DNA of 64,000 nucleotides from Microbacterium sp. ProA8 (GTDB lineage: Bacteria; Actinomycetota; Actinomycetes; Actinomycetales; Microbacteriaceae), in NCBI RefSeq assembly GCF_039905635.1, contig NZ_CP157000.1:2666001-2730000 (forward strand), in the 5' to 3' direction. The notes below the pieces were generated by a model. That model made no database searches, was not told the DNA's origin, and worked only from the letters and a program-made list of their open reading frames with translations. The translations under genes were made by a program, and so were the position numbers. This document shows positions 21,006 to 29,678 of this stretch, one piece after another. Numbering within the stretch: the stretch's first letter is position 1; every line of letters begins with the position of its first letter.

Positions 21006-22376
21006 ATGCCTGCCGTCAACATCACCCTCCAGCCGCCGCCCGCCGCCGCGGAGCGGACTCCGACCGATGCGTCGGTGGACCACGCGATCCAGGCGATCAT
21101 CGCGGGCGCGTCGACCGGCGAGACCTGCAACACCGACCTGGCCGCCGGCCCGTGGGACTTCGACACGCGCCCCGGCTACGGACCCGGCTCGTCGATGGGA
21201 GACGTCATCCCCACCGGCTCCCCCCGCCAGGGAGAGCTGCCCCGTGAGTACCGCGAGGCGTCCGAGGCCGAGCTCGCCGATCGCGTCCGCGCCGCCAAGG
21301 CGACGCTCGGCGACCGCGTCGTCGTGCTCGGCCACTTCTACCAGCGGGAAGAGGTCGTCGTCCACGCCGACTACGTGGGCGACTCGTTCCAGCTCGCCAA
21401 CGCGGCCCTCGAGCATCCGGATGCCGAAGCCATCGTGTTCTGCGGCGTGCACTTCATGGCCGAGACCGCCGATCTGCTGTCGCGCCCCGAGCAGGCCGTG
21501 ATCCTGCCCAACCTCGCCGCCGGCTGCTCGATGGCCGACATGGCCGACATCGACCAGGTCGAGGACTGCTGGGAGCAGCTCGCCGAGGTGTACGGCGACA
21601 TGGACGCCACGGATGCCGACGGCCTCGTGCCCGTCATCCCCGTCACGTACATGAACTCCTCCGCCGCGATCAAGGGCTTCGTCGGTCGCCACGGCGGCAT
21701 CGTGTGCACGTCGTCGAACGCGCGCACCGTCCTCGAATGGGCCTTCCAGCGTGGACGCCGGGTGCTGTTCTTCCCCGACCAGCACCTCGGGCGCAACACC
21801 GCGAAGGCGATGGGCGTCCCCCTCGAGCAGATGCCGATGTGGAATCCGCGCAAGCACCTGGGCGGGGCATCCGTCGACGCGATCGAGAGCGCCCGCGTCA
21901 TCCTCTGGCACGGCTTCTGCTCGGTGCACCGGCGCTTCTCGGTCGACCAGATCGAGAAGGCGCGCGCCGAGCACCCCGGTGTGCGGGTCATCGTGCACCC
22001 GGAGTGCCCGATGGAGGTCGTGGACGCCGCCGACGAGGCCGGCTCGACCGACTACATCCGCAAGGCCATCGCCGGCGCGACCGAGCCCACGACGTTCGCC
22101 ATCGGCACCGAGGTGAACCTCGTGCAGCGCCTCGCCGCCCAGTACCCGCAGCACGAGATCTTCTGCCTCGACCCGGTCGTGTGCCCCTGCTCGACGATGT
22201 ACCGCATCCACCCGGGCTACCTCGCCTGGGTGCTCGAGGGGCTCGTGGCGGGCGAGGTGCGCAACCGCATCGAGGTGCCGCAGGACGTGGCCGATCCCGC
22301 CCGTCTGGCACTGGAGCGGATGCTGGCGGCCAAGCCCCCCGCCGCACCCGCGGCCGCCTGGGAGCACGCGTCATGA
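21006..22376 (+). CDS. nadA: Quinolinate synthase
   Basis: A 456-residue quinolinate synthase, which condenses iminoaspartate with dihydroxyacetone phosphate using a [4Fe-4S] cluster. Candidate cluster cysteines sit in FCGVHFMAE, HPECPMEVV and DPVVCPCSTM. Other landmarks are GHFYQREEVV, VTYMNSSAAIKG and FFPDQHLGRNT. It is the long actinobacterial form with an N-terminal extension of about 80 residues. The ATG at 21006 follows GGAGCG, and the gene overlaps nadB by four bases. Confidence 0.97.
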   Translation: MPAVNITLQPPPAAAERTPTDASVDHAIQAIIAGASTGETCNTDLAAGPWDFDTRPGYGPGSSMGDVIPTGSPRQGELPREYREASEAELADRVRAAKATLGDRVVVLGHFYQREEVVVHADYVGDSFQLANAALEHPDAEAIVFCGVHFMAETADLLSRPEQAVILPNLAAGCSMADMADIDQVEDCWEQLAEVYGDMDATDADGLVPVIPVTYMNSSAAIKGFVGRHGGIVCTSSNARTVLEWAFQRGRRVLFFPDQHLGRNTAKAMGVPLEQMPMWNPRKHLGGASVDAIESARVILWHGFCSVHRRFSVDQIEKARAEHPGVRVIVHPECPMEVVDAADEAGSTDYIRKAIAGATEPTTFAIGTEVNLVQRLAAQYPQHEIFCLDPVVCPCSTMYRIHPGYLAWVLEGLVAGEVRNRIEVPQDVADPARLALERMLAAKPPAAPAAAWEHAS

Positions 22377-24148
22377 CCGCGGCTGCGACTCGGCCGCACG
22401 CGATCGTCGTCGGGTCGGGGATCGCCGGACTCCTCACCGCGCTGCACGCCGTCGCGCACGGCTGCCGCGTGACGCTCGTCACCAAGGACGTGCTCGAGCA
22501 CGCCAACACCCGCTACGCCCAGGGCGGGATCGCCGGCGTCATGTTCGACGACGACCGCGCCCAGGACCACGTGCGCGACACGCTCGTCGCGGGCGCCGGG
22601 CTCAGCGATCCCGACGCCGTCCAGGTGCTGGTCGACGAGGGCCCGGCCCGCATCCGCGAGCTCATCGCCCTCGGCGTCGCCTTCGACCGCGACGCCGGCG
22701 GCGGGTTCGTGAAGGGTCTCGAGGCCGCGCATTCGTATCCGCGGATCCTGCACGCGGGCGGCGACGCCACCGGGACGGCGATCGAGAAGGCGCTGGTCGC
22801 CGGGCTGCGCGTGAGCGACGTCACCGTCATCGAGCACGCCTTCCTGCTCGGCCTGGTGCTGGACGAGGTCGGCGCGCCCGCGGCGGGCGGGCGACGGGTC
22901 ACCGGAGTGGAGCTGCTGATCGGCGAGACGGATGCCGGCCCCGACGGCCGCGCGACCCTCGCGGCCGACGCGGTCGTGCTGGCCACGGGCGGCGCCGGCG
23001 AGCTGTACGCGCACTCGACCAACCCCGAGGTGGCCACGGGCGACGGCATCGCCGCGGCGATCCGCGCCGGCGCCGACGTCGCCGACCTGGAGTTCTTCCA
23101 GTTCCACCCGACGGTGCTGGAAGGCAAGGCTGACGCCGCCGGACTGGCGATCGGAAGATCGTTCCTGGTGTCGGAGGCCGTACGCGGCGAGGGCGCGACC
23201 CTGGTCGACGAGCACGGGCGCCGGTTCGTCTTCGACGCCCATCCCGACGGCGAGCTGGCGCCTCGCGACGTCGTCGCCCGGGCGATCGCGCAGCAGATGG
23301 AGGCTCAGGACGGGCGCCCGGTGCTCCTCGACGCGACGCACATCCACTCCTCGGACGCCGACGAGCGCGCGGCGTTCCTCGCGCGGCGCTTCCCGACGAT
23401 CGACCGCGCCGTGCGCGAGCGCGGCCTCGACTGGGCGCGCGAGCCGATCCCGGTGACGCCGGCCGCCCACTACCTGATGGGCGGTGTCGCCACCGACCTG
23501 TTCGGCCGCACGTCCCTGCCGGGTCTCTACGCGGTGGGTGAGGTCGCCCGCACCGGCGTACACGGCGCGAACCGTCTGGCGTCGAACTCGCTGCTCGAGG
23601 GCGCTGTGTTCGGCGCGCGTGCCGGAGATGCGATCGCGGCGGATGCGGCATCCGGTTCGTGGCCGGCATCCGCGGTCCAGGACGCAGCCGTCACCGCGGG
23701 ACTCCAGTCCACCGGCGCCGCGGCATCCGCGCGCGATACGCCTGGACCGACCACGCCGGGCTTCTCGCGGCGAGCGCTGCAGGAGCTCATGTGGGAGCAC
23801 GTGGGACTGGTCCGCGACGAGGAGGGACTCGGGCGCGCGGCATCCGTCCTCGCGCACTGGCGTGCCGAATCGCGCACCCCGGTCGCCGAGCACGGATACG
23901 AGGACGAGAATCTGCTGCTCGTCGCGGGGGAGGTCGTCGCCGCGGCCCGCGCCCGCCGCGAGTCCGTCGGCGCGCACTTCCGCGCCGACGCACCGGTCGA
24001 GGATTCCGCTCCCGCCCCGGCCCGCAGAACTCCACGGATCGACGCGCCAGCCCGCCTCGCGGCCGCGGGCGCTGCAGATCGGCGCCAGGATCTGTGGAGT
24101 TCTGCAGATACCCCGGCGCCCGCCGTCGAGGAGGTGGTCGCTTGCTGA
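22373..24148 (+). CDS. nadB: L-aspartate oxidase
   Basis: A 591-residue FAD enzyme that oxidises L-aspartate to iminoaspartate for NadA. FAD-binding motif VVGSGIAGLLTALHA at the N-terminus, then NTRYAQGGIAGVM, FFQFHPTVL, PAAHYLMGGVATDL and GANRLASNSLLEG. The C-terminal helical domain ends in a poorly conserved Ala/Pro-rich tail of about 45 residues that contains a 17-bp inverted repeat at DNA level (24024-24105). The word GCATCC (Ala-Ser) occurs repeatedly in its 3' third. It overlaps nadC by seven bases. Confidence 0.96.
   Translation: MTAAATRPHAIVVGSGIAGLLTALHAVAHGCRVTLVTKDVLEHANTRYAQGGIAGVMFDDDRAQDHVRDTLVAGAGLSDPDAVQVLVDEGPARIRELIALGVAFDRDAGGGFVKGLEAAHSYPRILHAGGDATGTAIEKALVAGLRVSDVTVIEHAFLLGLVLDEVGAPAAGGRRVTGVELLIGETDAGPDGRATLAADAVVLATGGAGELYAHSTNPEVATGDGIAAAIRAGADVADLEFFQFHPTVLEGKADAAGLAIGRSFLVSEAVRGEGATLVDEHGRRFVFDAHPDGELAPRDVVARAIAQQMEAQDGRPVLLDATHIHSSDADERAAFLARRFPTIDRAVRERGLDWAREPIPVTPAAHYLMGGVATDLFGRTSLPGLYAVGEVARTGVHGANRLASNSLLEGAVFGARAGDAIAADAASGSWPASAVQDAAVTAGLQSTGAAASARDTPGPTTPGFSRRALQELMWEHVGLVRDEEGLGRAASVLAHWRAESRTPVAEHGYEDENLLLVAGEVVAAARARRESVGAHFRADAPVEDSAPAPARRTPRIDAPARLAAAGAADRRQDLWSSADTPAPAVEEVVAC
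24024..24105. repeat. Inverted repeat inside the nadB 3' end
   Basis: GCAGAACTCCACGGATC (24024-24040) pairs with GATCTGTGGAGTTCTGC (24089-24105), 16 of 17 positions, with a 48-base centre. It is translated as part of the variable NadB tail. It resembles a REP-like intergenic element captured by a reading frame; I see no second copy in the window. Confidence 0.6.
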
Positions 24149-24999
24149 CCCGGGCCGTGATCGACCGGGCGGTCGCCGCCGCGCTCGAAGAGGACGCCCC
24201 CTGGGGCGACCTCACGAGCGAGACGCTCATCGCCGAGAACGCGGTCGCGCGCGCCGACCTGGTGGCCCGGGAGCGCGGCGTCTTCTCGGGCGGCGAGGTG
24301 TTCCAGGCCGCGTTCCGGCTCACCGATCCGGCGATCGACGTCGAGCTCGTCGTCGAGGACGGCGAATGGTTCGAACCGGGCGCGGTGCTCGCCGTCGTCA
24401 CCGGACCCGCGCGGGGGGTGCTGACGGCCGAGCGCATCGGACTGAACTTCGTGCAGCGGATGTCGGGCATCGCGACGCTCACCGGCGCCTACGTCGCCGA
24501 GGTGGCCCACACCGGCGCTCGCATCGCCGACACCCGCAAGACGACGCCGGGTCTGCGCGCCTTCGAGCGCAAGGCGGTACGCGACGGCGGCGGCCGCAAC
24601 CACCGCCACTCTCTGTCGGACGCCGTCATGGCGAAGGACAACCACCTCGCGGTGCTCGCACACAAGGGTGTCTCGCCCACCGCGGCACTCCTCGCCGCGA
24701 AGGACCTCCTGCCCCACACCACCCACATCGAGGTCGAGGTGGACCGGCTGGAGCAGATCGAGCCGGTGCTGGCCGCCGGCATCGGCACGATCATGCTCGA
24801 CAACTTCTCGCTCGACGAGCTGCGCGCGGGTGTCGCCCAGGTCGCCGGCCGGGCGACGGTCGAGGCATCCGGCGGCGTGTCTCTCGAGACGGTGCGCGCG
24901 ATCGCCGAGACCGGTGTGGACGTCATCTCGGTCGGCGCGCTCACCCACTCCGCCCGCGCGCTCGATCTCGGGCTCGACGTGCGGATCGACGCACCCTGA
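24142..24999 (+). CDS. nadC: Nicotinate-nucleotide pyrophosphorylase (carboxylating)
   Basis: A 285-residue quinolinate phosphoribosyltransferase making nicotinate mononucleotide from quinolinate and PRPP. N-terminus AALEEDAPWGDLTSETL, then NFVQRMSGIATLT, ADTRKTTPGLRAFERKAV and the C-terminal EASGGVSLETV barrel segment. The start is TTG 24142 (then CTG ACC CGG), with GAGGAGG about eight bases upstream, overlapping the nadB end. It completes the aspartate-to-NaMN route. Confidence 0.95.
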   Translation: MLTRAVIDRAVAAALEEDAPWGDLTSETLIAENAVARADLVARERGVFSGGEVFQAAFRLTDPAIDVELVVEDGEWFEPGAVLAVVTGPARGVLTAERIGLNFVQRMSGIATLTGAYVAEVAHTGARIADTRKTTPGLRAFERKAVRDGGGRNHRHSLSDAVMAKDNHLAVLAHKGVSPTAALLAAKDLLPHTTHIEVEVDRLEQIEPVLAAGIGTIMLDNFSLDELRAGVAQVAGRATVEASGGVSLETVRAIAETGVDVISVGALTHSARALDLGLDVRIDAP

Positions 25000-25018
25000 G
25001 CCACGGGAGCCGCAGCCC

Positions 25019-26194
25019 ATGAGCATGCTCTACCTCGACAACGCCGCGACCACCCCGGTGCGCCCCGAGGTGCTCGAGGCGATGACGCCGTACCTGACCC
25101 GCTGGTACGGCAATCCGTCGAGCCATCACACCGTCGGCGAGGCGGCGGCCGATGCGCTGGCCGATGCGCGCGCGCGCGTCGCCCGGGTGCTGGCGCTGCG
25201 CGCCGGCGACATCGTCTTCACGTCCGGCGGCACCGAGGCCAACAACCTCGCGATCAAGGGCATCGCGATCGCCGCGGCCCTGCGCCGCGCGGGGGCCGAC
25301 GGTCCGCGGGCTGGGCTGCACGTCGTCACGACTCCGATCGAGCACGAGTCGGTGCTCGAGTCGGTCGCCTACCTCGAGCGGGTGCACGGATTCGCGGCGA
25401 CGCGGGTGCCGGTCGACGCGCACGCACGCGTGTCGACAGATGCCGTCGCCCGAAGCCTCCGCGAAGACACGGCGCTGGTGAGCATCGGCTACGCCAACAA
25501 CGAGGTGGGCACCGTTCAGGATGTCGCCGCGGTGTCTGCCGCCGTTCGCGACCGCGGCGTCCCGCTGCACCTCGACGCTGTGCAGGCCGCCGGCTGGCTG
25601 TCGCTGTCGGCGGCGGAGCTCGGCTACGACGCGATCTCGCTCGCCGGGCACAAGCTCGGTGCACCCAAGGGCACCGGGGTGCTCGGCATCCGCGGCCGGA
25701 TCCCGCTCGAGCCGCTGCTGCACGGGGGCGGGCAGGAGCGCGGTCGCCGCAGCGGCACCGAAGACGTCGCCGGCGCCGTCGGCTTCGCCACCGCGCTGGA
25801 GCTCGCCGAGGCGGAGCGGGTCGAGGCATCCGCTCGCGTCAGCGCGATCCGCGACCGCTTCATCGCCCGCGTGCTCGAGCGCGTGCCGTCTGCACGGCTC
25901 ACGGGCGATCCCGTGCACCGGCTCGCCGGCACCGCGAGCTTCACCTTCGCCGGCACCAGCGGCGAGGCCGTCCTGCTCGAGCTCGAACGCCGGGGCGTCG
26001 TCTCGTCCAGCGGCTCGGCCTGCGCGGCGGGCAGCGACGAGCCGTCGCACGTCCTCCTTGCGATGGGCATCGCGCCGGAGCTGGCGCAGACCGCCGTGCG
26101 GTTCACCTTCCCTCGTTGGCTGAACGCACCGCTGGATGCCGTCGCCGACGCGGTCGAGGCATCCGTCGCCGCGGTTTCGCCGCCCGGCCGCTGA
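25019..26194 (+). CDS. Cysteine desulfurase (NifS/IscS-like) of the NAD operon
   Basis: A 391-residue PLP enzyme. Start MSMLYLDNAATTPVRPEV; PLP lysine in SLAGHKLGAPKGTG; mobile-loop cysteine in SSSGSACAAGSDEPSHVL. It follows nadC by 19 bases. In other bacteria a desulfurase next to nadABC supplies sulfur for the NadA [4Fe-4S] cluster, and that is the likely job here; a general Fe-S or thiolation role remains possible. Confidence 0.92.
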   Translation: MSMLYLDNAATTPVRPEVLEAMTPYLTRWYGNPSSHHTVGEAAADALADARARVARVLALRAGDIVFTSGGTEANNLAIKGIAIAAALRRAGADGPRAGLHVVTTPIEHESVLESVAYLERVHGFAATRVPVDAHARVSTDAVARSLREDTALVSIGYANNEVGTVQDVAAVSAAVRDRGVPLHLDAVQAAGWLSLSAAELGYDAISLAGHKLGAPKGTGVLGIRGRIPLEPLLHGGGQERGRRSGTEDVAGAVGFATALELAEAERVEASARVSAIRDRFIARVLERVPSARLTGDPVHRLAGTASFTFAGTSGEAVLLELERRGVVSSSGSACAAGSDEPSHVLLAMGIAPELAQTAVRFTFPRWLNAPLDAVADAVEASVAAVSPPGR

Positions 26195-26200
26195 GCCGCC

Positions 26201-26240
26201 GCACCGCGCACGCCCCGCAGAGCCGCCCGCAGCGCGGTGC
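26201..26240 (+). terminator. Possible terminator of the NAD operon
   Basis: Inverted repeat GCACCGCGC (26201-26209) with GCGCGGTGC (26232-26240), 22-base loop, 6 bases after the desulfurase stop. No T tract follows. It could also be chance in G+C-rich DNA. Confidence 0.4.
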
Positions 26241-26285
26241 CGCCCGAAGGATCCCGGTGCCCCCGGGCGACCGTAGGATCAGGAC

Positions 26286-27239
26286 GTGACTTCCGCCGTG
26301 ACCGTGATCGTGCCCGGTTACGACGTGGCGGCCTACGCCGGCGAGGCGCTGGACTCCCTCCGTGCCCAGACCCGGACCGACTGGACCGCGATCCTCGTCG
26401 ACGATGCGTCGACGGATGAGACCGGTGCCCTGTTCGACGCCGCAGCGGCCGACGACGACCGCTTCCGGGTGGTCCACCACCCGGCGCAGCAGGGCCTCGG
26501 CGCAGCGCGCAACAGCGGGCTGGATCTGGTGCGCACGCCCTTCGTCGGCTTCCTCGACGCCGATGACCGCCTGACCCCCCGTGCCCTCGAGCGGCTCGTG
26601 GGCACTCTCACGGCCAGCGGCAGCGACTTCGCGCTCGGCGCGTACGTGCGGCTGCGTCCCGACACCGCGGGCGGCTATACGCCCGGCATCGTGCAGCCGT
26701 GGGTCGCGGCCGCCACCGCTCCGACGCGCCTCGGCACGACTCTCGATCAGCACCCCGAGGCATCGGGCAACATCGTCGCGTGGTCGAAGGTCAGCCGCAC
26801 CGATCTGTGGCAGCGCACCGGCCTGCGGTTCCCCGTCGGCAAGGCGTACGAAGACCAGATCGTCGCGCAGCAGATGTACACGCGCGCCCGGGCGTTCGAC
26901 GTCATCCCCGACGTCGTGGTCGAGTGGCGCGAGCGGGCGGACGGCTCGTCGATCACCCAGCACAAGGGTGAGCTGCCGGTGCTGCGCGACTACCTCGACG
27001 CGCTGACGGGTGGCATCGCGGTGCTGGATGCCGCCGGCCAGGCACGTGCCGCGGCATCCCGGGTGCGACTCATCCTCGCCATGGACCTGCCGCCGCTCGT
27101 CGATCTTGCCCGCGACCATGCCGACGAGGACTACCGGCGGGAACTCGGGGCGTTCGCACGGGCGCTCTGGGCGCGCTTCGACGGTCCGGAGCTTCCCGAG
27201 CCCGCCGCGACCGCCGTCGCCGCCGCCCGGCTGTGGTGA
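26286..27239 (+). CDS. Glycosyltransferase family 2
   Basis: A 317-residue GT-A fold glycosyltransferase starting at GTG 26286: SAVTVIVPGYDVAAY is the nucleotide-binding start, LVDDASTDETG the first acidic motif, GAARNSGLDLV, and FLDADDRL the DxD metal site. The C-terminal part has an EDQIVAQQMYTRA segment typical of wall teichoic acid or polysaccharide transferases. No membrane helix. It is alone between the NAD operon and a convergent ABC exporter, so acceptor and sugar are unknown. Confidence 0.85.
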   Translation: MTSAVTVIVPGYDVAAYAGEALDSLRAQTRTDWTAILVDDASTDETGALFDAAAADDDRFRVVHHPAQQGLGAARNSGLDLVRTPFVGFLDADDRLTPRALERLVGTLTASGSDFALGAYVRLRPDTAGGYTPGIVQPWVAAATAPTRLGTTLDQHPEASGNIVAWSKVSRTDLWQRTGLRFPVGKAYEDQIVAQQMYTRARAFDVIPDVVVEWRERADGSSITQHKGELPVLRDYLDALTGGIAVLDAAGQARAAASRVRLILAMDLPPLVDLARDHADEDYRRELGAFARALWARFDGPELPEPAATAVAAARLW

Positions 27240-27258
27240 CCCGGGTCTGACGACCGCG

Positions 27259-29280
27259 TCAGTCCTCGCGCCACTCCGCCTCGACAGCGCCCCGCCCGGA
27301 CGCCAGCACCTCGTCCACGGGGACCACCGGAACGTCCGGAGCGATGTCCGCCCGACGGCCCGGGTGGTCGGCCGGCGGCTCGGCATCCTCCGCCTCGAGG
27401 ATCTTGGTCGTCGCGAGCTGCTGGGCCGCGAGCTCGGTGTAGAGGCCGCCCGCCGCCAGCAGCGACGCGTGGGTGCCCGACTCGACGATGCGTCCCGCCT
27501 CGACCACGTGGATCACGTCGGCCGCGATCACCGTCGACAGCCGGTGGGCGATCGACAGGGTGGTCCGGCCGCGGGCCGCGGCATCCAGCGCCTCCTGAAC
27601 CACGCGCTCCGACACGGTGTCGAGCGCCGACGTGGCCTCGTCGAGCAGCAGCACCGGCGGGTCCTTCAGCAGCACGCGGGCAATGGCGATGCGCTGCTTC
27701 TCACCGCCCGAGAGCCGGTAGCCGCGCTCACCGACGACGGTGTCGTAGCCCTGCTCGAAGCGCTCGATGACGTGGTGGATGTTGGCCGCACGGCACGCGG
27801 CCTCGAGCTCGGCATCCGTCGCCGCCGGCTTCGCGTAGCGGAGGTTCTCGCGAATCGTGGCGTGGAAGAGGTATGTCTCCTGCGAGACGATGCCGACGTG
27901 GTCGACGATCGACTCCTGCCGAAGGCGGCGCACGTCTTCACCGGCGAAGAGCACGGAGCCGCCGGATGCCTCGTACAGCCGCGGCGTCAGATACAGCACC
28001 GTCGTCTTGCCCGCGCCCGAAGGCCCGACGAACGCGACGTGCTGGCCCGGCTCGGCCACGAACGAGACGCCGCGCAGCGTCGCCCGGCTGTCGGCGGCGG
28101 CGTCGGGGTAGCGGAACACGACATCGCGGAACTCGATGCGCCCGAGGGGACCGGGCGCGTCGGCCACGTCGATCGCGACGGGATCGTCGCGGATGGCCGG
28201 CACCAGGTCGAGGTACTCGAAGATGCGCGCGAACAGCGCCGACGAGGTCTGCAGGTCGAGGGAGACGCGCATCAGGCCCATGAGCGGCATGAGCAGCCGG
28301 GCCTGCACGGTCGTGAAAGCCACGATCGTGCCCGCGGTGATGGTGTCGCTGCCACCGCCGATCAGGTAGCCCGAGACCAGGTAGATGATCGCGGGCACGC
28401 TCGCCATGATGACCTGCACGACGGCGAAGAAGCCCTGGCCGCTCATCGCCCGGCGCACCTGCAGCCGCACCTGGTTGAGGTTCTCGTCGGCATAGCGGCT
28501 CGCTTCGGTGCGCTGCCGGTTGAAGGACTTCGAAAGGAGGATGCCCGAGACGCTCAGCGTCTCCTGCGTGATGGCCGTCAGCTCCGAGAGCGACTCCTGC
28601 GTCTCGCCGGCGATGCGGGCCCGCACCTGGCCCACACGTCGCTGCACCAGCACCAGGAAGGGCATGAGCACGACCGCGATGATCGTGAGCCGCCAGTCGA
28701 TGAGGATCATCGCCACGAGCGAGGCCACGACCGTCACGGTGTTGCCGAGGATGCTCGTCACCGTGTTGGTGAGCACCCCCGAGACGCCGCCCACATCGTT
28801 CTGCAGGCGCGATTGGATGACGCCGGTCTTCGTGCGCGTGAAGAAGCCGAGCTCCATCGACTGCAGGTGGTCGAACAGCTTCACCCGCAGATCGCCCGTG
28901 ACCCGGTTGCCGACGGTGGAGGTGAGCCAGGTCTGCACCACGCCGAGCGCCGCCGACAGCAGGAACAGCGCGATCATCGCGACCACGAGCTGCCAGAGCA
29001 GCCTCAGGTCGGGCGGCGAGCCGTCGAGCGGGAACAGCGCATCGTCGAACACCCGCTGCACGAGGAGCGGCGGGATGACGGCGATACCCGCTCCGACGAC
29101 GACGAGCAGGCCCGTGATGAGGATGGACCACTTGTACGGACGGAAGAGTCCGACGACGCGCTTGCCCAGCCCTGGGATCTCGGGCGCCTCCGCGTTCGCG
29201 CGGCGCTGCGCCTCGGTGTCGACGGGCCGGAAGCCGGGGTGTCCGCCGCCTCCCCCGCCCCCACCACCGCGCATGCTCAC
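27259..29280 (-). CDS. ABC exporter, permease-ATPase half-transporter (MsbA/MDR type)
   Basis: A 673-residue half transporter. Glycine-rich N-terminus (nine Gly in a row), about 60 cytoplasmic residues, six membrane helices (residues about 50-340, with SITSILGNT-like exporter loops), and an ATPase with Walker A VGPSGAGKTTVLY, signature LSGGEKQRIAIAR and Walker B VLLLDEATSALD. Works as a homodimer or with an unlinked partner. Start is GTG 29280; ATG 29274 is two codons inside. Substrate not predictable. Confidence 0.9.
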   Translation of the reverse strand: MSMRGGGGGGGGGHPGFRPVDTEAQRRANAEAPEIPGLGKRVVGLFRPYKWSILITGLLVVVGAGIAVIPPLLVQRVFDDALFPLDGSPPDLRLLWQLVVAMIALFLLSAALGVVQTWLTSTVGNRVTGDLRVKLFDHLQSMELGFFTRTKTGVIQSRLQNDVGGVSGVLTNTVTSILGNTVTVVASLVAMILIDWRLTIIAVVLMPFLVLVQRRVGQVRARIAGETQESLSELTAITQETLSVSGILLSKSFNRQRTEASRYADENLNQVRLQVRRAMSGQGFFAVVQVIMASVPAIIYLVSGYLIGGGSDTITAGTIVAFTTVQARLLMPLMGLMRVSLDLQTSSALFARIFEYLDLVPAIRDDPVAIDVADAPGPLGRIEFRDVVFRYPDAAADSRATLRGVSFVAEPGQHVAFVGPSGAGKTTVLYLTPRLYEASGGSVLFAGEDVRRLRQESIVDHVGIVSQETYLFHATIRENLRYAKPAATDAELEAACRAANIHHVIERFEQGYDTVVGERGYRLSGGEKQRIAIARVLLKDPPVLLLDEATSALDTVSERVVQEALDAAARGRTTLSIAHRLSTVIAADVIHVVEAGRIVESGTHASLLAAGGLYTELAAQQLATTKILEAEDAEPPADHPGRRADIAPDVPVVPVDEVLASGRGAVEAEWRED

Positions 29281-29334
29281 ACCGCCAGCCTAATGAGCCC
29301 TGCCGACGCGGGGCTCCGACGCTAGGCTCGAAAC

Positions 29335-29544
29335 ATGACCTCGACTCCCGACGCCCCCGAACACGATGGCAGCGACCTCGCCGAGCTGCGCGAGGAGATC
29401 GACGCGCTCAAGGCGATCCCGCACGAGGAGATCGTCAACCCGCTTCCGAAGAACCTCGAGGACCGCGAGCCCGACGCCGAGCCGACCGACGCGATCGGAT
29501 CGGAGAGGTGGGACGACACCGAGTCCCCGCGCCCCGGCAGCTGA
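29335..29544 (+). CDS. Small acidic hypothetical protein (69 residues)
   Basis: A 69-residue, strongly acidic protein with a short predicted helix (DLAELREEIDALKAI) and disordered ends (TDAIGSERWDDTESPRPGS). No membrane segment. It diverges from the ABC exporter by 54 bases. I recall similar short proteins next to such exporters in Microbacteriaceae, but function is unknown. The coding call rests on codon composition and this resemblance. Confidence 0.6.
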   Translation: MTSTPDAPEHDGSDLAELREEIDALKAIPHEEIVNPLPKNLEDREPDAEPTDAIGSERWDDTESPRPGS

Positions 29545-29678
29545 TCCCCGCGGACCGTCCGCCCGGCGGTCGACCTTCCCCGAATCGGGAATGGGATGTC
29601 GGAACCTGTGGTTATGGTGAGAGCTTGCCATCCTCGGGTGGCACTTCGCTGTCCATCCGAGCCTCGAGGAGACGACCT

